This document shows positions 62,157 through 64,000 of a stretch of DNA of 64,000 nucleotides, in pieces. Every line of letters begins with the position of its first letter. The first letter of the stretch is position 1. The DNA is taken from the NCBI GenBank assembly GCA_959607715.1, contig CAUHNN010000009.1:20277-84276 (forward strand), in the 5' to 3' direction. The translations under genes and the position numbers were made by a program. The notes beneath the pieces were generated by a model, which had not been told where the DNA came from, searched no databases, and saw nothing but the letters and a program-made list of their open reading frames with translations. The stretch comes from an uncultured Eggerthella sp. (GTDB lineage: Bacteria; Actinomycetota; Coriobacteriia; Coriobacteriales; Eggerthellaceae).

Positions 62157-63440
62157 CTACACGACGAACATGGCGCCGACGATGACCACAGCGCCGAAAT
62201 AGACGAGAAGCGCAGCAAGCAGAACGAGCGCTTCTTGAAGAAGCGACCACGATCGAAGCCACGCGAAACGCGCACGAAGCCTGCGCTTATCCAGAAGCAG
62301 ATAGGCAGCGACGGTGAAGGCCAGTCCCAGCCATCCGCCGAACACCATCACGCTGTACCACTCAGGCCACGAAGGGGCGAGCGAGACTGCATCGGTGCGC
62401 AGCATGTCGATGTCGACCGCCATGAACAGCGTCCATGCAGCGATCACGATGACGTTCCATACGCGCCCTACCCCATCGGGGATCAGGGCGGACAATCGAT
62501 GCGGAAGGGAGTCGAGGCCATGCGATGCGGCGCGGTCGCCTTCAGGTGAAGGGAGCGCCGGGTGTGAGAACGCAACCGAGCGCGTCGCCTTACCGAACGC
62601 ACGCAAGAGCGCGCCTACGCTTTCGTAACGCTCTGCGGGCGAGAAGGCCATGGCGCGCTTGATGATCGGGGCGGTTCGCTCCGTAACGCCTTCGACCAAG
62701 AAGGACGCATCGCGATCGCGCTGGGTCGCCGTACGCCCCGTCAGGCAATAGAACAGCAGCTGACCGAGGGCGTACACGTCGCTTCGTACGTCGGTTTGCC
62801 CGAAGCCGTATTGCTCGGGCGGGGCGAATTCGCGCGTGCCGAATCGCATGGTGTCGCGAAGCTTCCCTTCTTGCCATTGGCGTGCAATGCCCAAATCGAC
62901 CAGGACTGCATCTCCGTTGCGCATGATGATGTTGTCGGGCTTCAGGTCGCGATGAATGAGGGGCGGATCGAAGCTTCGGTGCAGACCCATCACGGCGCGG
63001 CAGATCGCCGGGTACACCTCGCATGCGAGCGAAAACGAGGGGCCCTTGCGCTCCACCACTTCGCGAAGGGTTGCACCGTGCACGTACTCCATCACCACCA
63101 CGCGGGAATCTTCTGTGTCGTAGCACTCGTACAAGCGCGGAACGAAGGCAGGGGGCGCGGATGCTCGCTGAGCTTCATACAGCGTGCAATACGCGCTTCC
63201 CAACCCCGAATCGCGGGAAAGGCGTTTCCTCACGTAGGGGCCCGACATGGAGGCGCCGTCTTCGATGCGGTCGACCACTTCGGTGGTTTCGAACGGCGAG
63301 CGCTTCAAAACCGCACGCACCACGAAGCGCTCATCGTCTTCGATGGCGCGAAGGAACGCGTCGAGATCCGCATCGTCTGCGCTTTTGAGGAAGGCGGTGC
63401 AGGGGGGCTTTTCGGTATGTTCAGGGCCAACGGCCATCAA
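62157..63440 (-). CDS. Membrane-anchored Ser/Thr protein kinase
   Basis: A 427-residue Hanks-type kinase. The catalytic lysine is probably in PYVRKRL (~70), the loop is IHRDLKPDNIIM, the magnesium motif is DLG instead of DFG (VLVDLGIAR), and FGTREFAPPEQYGFGQTDVR is the activation segment with APPE. Residues 1-40 are unlike a usual P-loop. Three TM helices lie in the C-terminal third (~325-427). No PASTA or other sensor. It overlaps the upstream HTH gene by 4 bp. Confidence 0.9.
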   Translation of the reverse strand: MMAVGPEHTEKPPCTAFLKSADDADLDAFLRAIEDDERFVVRAVLKRSPFETTEVVDRIEDGASMSGPYVRKRLSRDSGLGSAYCTLYEAQRASAPPAFVPRLYECYDTEDSRVVVMEYVHGATLREVVERKGPSFSLACEVYPAICRAVMGLHRSFDPPLIHRDLKPDNIIMRNGDAVLVDLGIARQWQEGKLRDTMRFGTREFAPPEQYGFGQTDVRSDVYALGQLLFYCLTGRTATQRDRDASFLVEGVTERTAPIIKRAMAFSPAERYESVGALLRAFGKATRSVAFSHPALPSPEGDRAASHGLDSLPHRLSALIPDGVGRVWNVIVIAAWTLFMAVDIDMLRTDAVSLAPSWPEWYSVMVFGGWLGLAFTVAAYLLLDKRRLRARFAWLRSWSLLQEALVLLAALLVYFGAVVIVGAMFVV

Positions 63441-63856
63441 CAGATCGTCTCTTCCCCGTAGCGGTAGAGCGCTTCCTCAACCGCCTGAAGCCCCAAGCCG
63501 CGATCGAGCGCGAAGATGATGATGGCATCGCGGCGGTCCTTGCAGTACAGGCCATTTACGCCTGCCGCCTGCAGCAAGCGCCCCGTTTCGCGGAGGGAAA
63601 GCCCCATGGCGAAGGCGATTTGGAGGATCTTGTTGCGCGAGGCGCGGCGCTGCCCCTTGAAGATCTGATAGCCGAAGGTTTCGTTGAGGCCGGCGGCGCG
63701 CACCACTTCGGAGCGCTTCATCCCCTTTTCCGCCAGGAGCTGCTGAAGGTAACCCGCCAGGGTGCGATCGTGCTTTTCGGCTTGCGCGATGAAGGCCTGA
63801 GGGTCAGGGGCGCTGAGGAGTTCATCGAGCAGTTCTTCGGTAAGCGGTTCTTCCAT
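63437..63856 (-). CDS. XRE-type helix-turn-helix protein paired with kinase
   Basis: A 139-residue protein with an acidic N-terminus (MEEPLTEELLDELLSAPDP) and an HTH domain at ~35-95 (LLAEKGMKRSEVVRAAGLNETFGYQIFKGQ, split here as AEKGMKRSEVVRAAGLNETF). The C-terminal helices (AIIIFALDRGLGLQAVEEAL) may dimerise. Its stop overlaps the kinase start (ATGA), so it may be a substrate or partner of the kinase. DNA targets are unknown. Confidence 0.85.
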   Translation of the reverse strand: MEEPLTEELLDELLSAPDPQAFIAQAEKHDRTLAGYLQQLLAEKGMKRSEVVRAAGLNETFGYQIFKGQRRASRNKILQIAFAMGLSLRETGRLLQAAGVNGLYCKDRRDAIIIFALDRGLGLQAVEEALYRYGEETIC

Positions 63857-63986
63857 GGTGGGGGATCCTTCGCTAGGTCTTTCCTGACAGGGGTGATGCC
63901 TTTCGATTCATCTTACTGCATGGCTCTGGCGCGACTGTCCGCTCGATGCGTTGTGTTAGACCGCTTTGGATACTGGGACTTTTCCT

Positions 63987-63992
63987 ATAATC
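63987..63992 (+). promoter_or_regulatory. Possible -10 box at the right edge
   Basis: TATAAT in + orientation near the end of the window, with a weak -35 (TTTGGA, 63965-63970, spacing 16) upstream. It probably drives a rightward gene beyond the window, divergent from the HTH-kinase pair. Confidence 0.35.
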
Positions 63993-64000
63993 TTTCTTGC

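Noticed and set aside
1..64000. CRISPR arrays
   Set aside because: No regularly spaced direct repeats and no cas genes seen anywhere in the window.

Overview
The window looks like a chromosomal segment of a Coriobacteriia (Eggerthellaceae-like) actinobacterium. This is inferred from moderately high GC, the giant 2-hydroxyacyl-CoA dehydratase activase protein with its TetR partner, the Cthe_2159/BspA-like surface protein, TrpB2, DUF711 and the general gene style. No rRNA or species marker is present, so genus is not assigned.

Layout. 1-211 is the 5' part of larE leaving the left edge. 400-2965 is a decayed prophage segment: small terminase, three proteins sharing one MGGRG leader, a possible toxin/immunity pair, a tRNA-like element beside a terminator, and a frameshifted DUF4417 gene. 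3278-11720 holds metabolic genes: 3-hydroxyacyl-CoA dehydrogenase, a T-box-controlled TrpB2, an MFS carrier, RsmI, a divergent RidA/IlvA pair, a zinc ribbon and a TSUP exporter. 11817-17454 is a TetR-activase operon with a 19-bp palindromic operator at its promoter. 17602-25836 contains DUF711, a CC-motif protein and a glmS-acpS-nnrD-ligA-tlyA operon. 26086-31003 has a large surface protein and a two-gene operon of unknown function. 31004-32823 is a graveyard with fragments of an AGCS symporter, an AbiEi-like antitoxin and an IS21 IstB.

32824-47048 is one long leftward capsule/exopolysaccharide operon: LCP, CapA/Wzz, CpsD kinase, CpsB phosphatase, LoaP antiterminator, two sugar transferases, glycosyltransferases, WecC, WecB, Wzy and Wzx. 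WecB and WecC supply UDP-ManNAc and UDP-ManNAcA, the sugar transferases and glycosyltransferases build the unit on a lipid carrier, Wzx/Wzy flip and polymerise it, CapA/CpsD/CpsB set chain length, and LCP attaches it to the wall. Two ten-G tracts lie in this operon, one across the LCP start and one at the end of a sugar transferase, suggesting phase variation.

47094-54666 has an iron alcohol dehydrogenase, an AlbA/Schlafen-type regulator, a GH25 lipoprotein, a degenerate EF-G paralogue and a trigger factor lacking its PPIase domain. 54770-56105 is infC-rpmI-rplT with an attenuator leader and an apparent AUA start for infC. 56340-62018 is a 2-aminoethylphosphonate uptake and degradation operon (ATPase, a permease fused to its own binding protein, PhnW, PhnX). 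62157-63856 is a helix-turn-helix protein overlapping a membrane Ser/Thr kinase.
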